From positions 1-64,000 of the forward strand of contig NZ_PXYL01000018.1 in NCBI RefSeq assembly GCF_003012705.1: 64,000 nt of DNA, given 5' to 3'. Under the pieces are notes generated by a model. It was not told the DNA's origin. It saw nothing but the letters and a program-made list of their open reading frames with translations, and ran no database searches. How positions within the stretch are numbered: the stretch's first letter is position 1; each line of letters opens with the position of its first letter. The position numbers and the translations under genes were made by a program. Shown one piece after another: positions 63,158-64,000 of this stretch. The DNA is from Pseudaminobacter soli (ex Li et al. 2025) (GTDB lineage Bacteria; Pseudomonadota; Alphaproteobacteria; Rhizobiales; Rhizobiaceae).

Positions 63158-63547
63158 ATGCGCACAGCCTATGAAATCGTGAAGGGGCATTACGACGCCA
63201 ACGACCGCCGTGACATGGACGGCATGCTCGCCGACATCGCCGCCGATTGCCGCTGGACCGAGATGGACGGGTTTCCCTGCGCCGGCACCTATGTCGGCCC
63301 ACAGGAAATCTTCAAGAACGTCTTCGTGGCCCTCGGCGAACAGTTCGACGGCTACACTTTTACGCTGGAGCGCCTGCTCGACGCGGGCGACGACGTGATC
63401 GCGATCGGCGACTACACCGCAACGCACAAGAAGACCGGCAAGCCGTTCAGGGCCCGCGTCGTGCATGTGTGGGGCGTGGCCGGCGACAAGATCCGCCGCT
63501 TCGAACAATTCACCGACACGCTGCGGGTGTCGGAGGCCATGCGCTGA
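63158..63547 (+). CDS. NTF2/SnoaL-like protein
   Basis: 129 residues. RTAYEIVKGHYDANDRRDMDGMLADIAADCRWTEMDG at the start (helices then the first strand), GTYVGPQEIFKNVF and the ending VVHVWGVAGDKIRRFEQFTDT are typical of the SnoaL-like NTF2 fold, used by ketosteroid isomerases, limonene epoxide hydrolases and similar enzymes. Catalytic residues cannot be assigned with confidence. Last gene of the operon, 11 bases after the MoaF-like gene. Confidence 0.87.
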   Translation: MRTAYEIVKGHYDANDRRDMDGMLADIAADCRWTEMDGFPCAGTYVGPQEIFKNVFVALGEQFDGYTFTLERLLDAGDDVIAIGDYTATHKKTGKPFRARVVHVWGVAGDKIRRFEQFTDTLRVSEAMR

Positions 63548-63555
63548 ACGAGAAA

Positions 63556-63577
63556 GGGCGGCTCTTTCGGGCCGCCC
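63556..63577. terminator. GGGCGGC/GCCGCCC terminator between convergent genes
   Basis: GGGCGGC-TCTTTCGG-GCCGCCC has perfect 7-bp arms and lies between the ends of the NTF2-like gene and the opposing AraC-type gene, the right place for a shared terminator. Confidence 0.65.
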
Positions 63578-63590
63578 ATTTACCATCCAG

Positions 63591-64000
63591 TCAACCGGCC
63601 ATCTTTCGCCACTCGGACGGCGAAAGCGAATAGCGCCCGCGAAACGCGCGCGAAAAATGCGCGCTCGAGGAAAATCCCAGGCCGAAAGCGATTTCCGATA
63701 TGTCGCCAGGTCGGCGCTGCGTCTCGCGCAGGCGGGATGCAGCCGCTTCCAGCCTGAGATTCCAGATATGGTCGCCCGGCGTCATCCCCTCGGCCTCGAA
63801 GGCACGATAGACATAACGGACGGAGCAGCCCAGGCGCCGCGCGATAAGAGCCGCGCCGAGGTCAGGCCGTGCGATATTGTCGGCAATAAAATCCTTTATC
63901 CGCCGTCGAAGCAGGTCGAGCGAATGAACACTCGCGCGCTCGTGATGATAATCGCCGCCAATCATCGTCCGGACCAGCTCGACCATCGTCTGGCCCACGC
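63591..64000 (-). CDS. AraC-family transcriptional regulator, C-terminal part (runs off the window)
   Basis: The last 136 or so codons are visible; the start lies beyond 64000. Both helix-turn-helix motifs are present: LGAALIARRLGCSVRYVYRAFEAEG and ISEIAFGLGFSSSAHFSRAFRGRYSLSPSEWR. The order and spacing match the AraC/XylS DNA-binding domain, with a helix DHIWNLRLEAAASRLR as linker. It is convergent with the SDR/MoaF-like operon and may regulate it; AraC-type regulators of this arrangement (NtaR/FeaR-like) commonly control amine or aromatic catabolism. Confidence 0.9.
   Translation of the reverse strand, partial: VGQTMVELVRTMIGGDYHHERASVHSLDLLRRRIKDFIADNIARPDLGAALIARRLGCSVRYVYRAFEAEGMTPGDHIWNLRLEAAASRLRETQRRPGDISEIAFGLGFSSSAHFSRAFRGRYSLSPSEWRKMAG

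Noticed and set aside
1-64000. tRNA, rRNA, CRISPR array, prophage or replication origin
   Set aside because: I looked for cloverleaf-like 70-90 base segments, regularly spaced repeats, phage structural genes and iteron or DnaA-box clusters and saw none; a dedicated scan could still find a weak tRNA or small RNA.

Overview
The window looks like a Rhizobiales chromosome or large replicon, most likely Mesorhizobium or a close relative. This rests on the high GC and codon use, the very high density of peptide and sugar ABC transporters, LysR/LacI/AraC regulators, a decayed SyrB-like gene, a RIME-like intergenic repeat and scars of IS701, IS6, IS30, ISL3 and IS5 elements. This is family recognition by eye; no database search was run. 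No rRNA, tRNA, CRISPR array or replication origin was seen.

Layout. (1) 1-56: edge of an IS701-like transposase. (2) 232-8165 (minus): seven-gene operon for a class A beta-lactamase-fold hydrolase, a complete Dpp/Opp-type transporter and an unusual fusion of an L,D-transpeptidase (YkuD) domain to an AstE/aspartoacylase-type zinc hydrolase; a divergent LysR gene (8297-9277) probably controls it. (3) 9353-20111: second Dpp-type system. SBP (frameshifted), two permeases, S12-type serine hydrolase, alpha-oxoamine-synthase-like PLP enzyme and DppA-type D-aminopeptidase lie on the minus strand; a LysR gene and the two ATPases lie on the plus strand. (4) 20316-27617: LuxR-type regulator diverging from an operon with an N,N-dimethylformamidase-like protein, an NMT1/TauA-type ABC transporter and a HisD-like dehydrogenase with altered metal ligands. 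(5) 27650-28200: decayed SyrB-like and IS6-like sequences. (6) 28206-35460: RbsABC-type sugar importer, PfkB kinase and GatZ/KbaZ-like protein, with a divergent LacI regulator. (7) 35705-44804: IS30 scar, M19 dipeptidase, third Dpp-type transporter with a Tat-type SBP, S12 serine hydrolase, ISL3 scar. (8) 45463-50896: LysR, orphan peptide SBP, DAO-family oxidase, RidA, and a 2-hydroxyacid-oxidase-like protein lacking the usual catalytic His. (9) 50987-59526: IS5 scar, sensor kinase plus response regulator, and a 1817-residue autotransporter preceded by three copies of a near-palindromic motif. (10) 59630-61446: debris of a serine recombinase, a DUF262 protein, an IS6 element and a DmpA-type aminopeptidase. 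(11) 61564-64000: SDR, MoaF-like and NTF2/SnoaL-like proteins with an AraC regulator.

Working together. The main theme is import and intracellular breakdown of peptides, probably ones containing D-amino acids or otherwise modified. Three Dpp-type transporters sit beside penicillin-recognising-fold hydrolases without signal peptides, a D-aminopeptidase, an M19 dipeptidase, the YkuD-AstE fusion, and a DAO/RidA pair able in principle to turn released amino acids into 2-oxo acids. Substrates are inferred from enzyme families only. The other modules (amide/formamide-like catabolism, tagatose-type sugar catabolism, a surface autotransporter with its own two-component system) look like independent accessory cassettes, and IS scars mark several of their borders.
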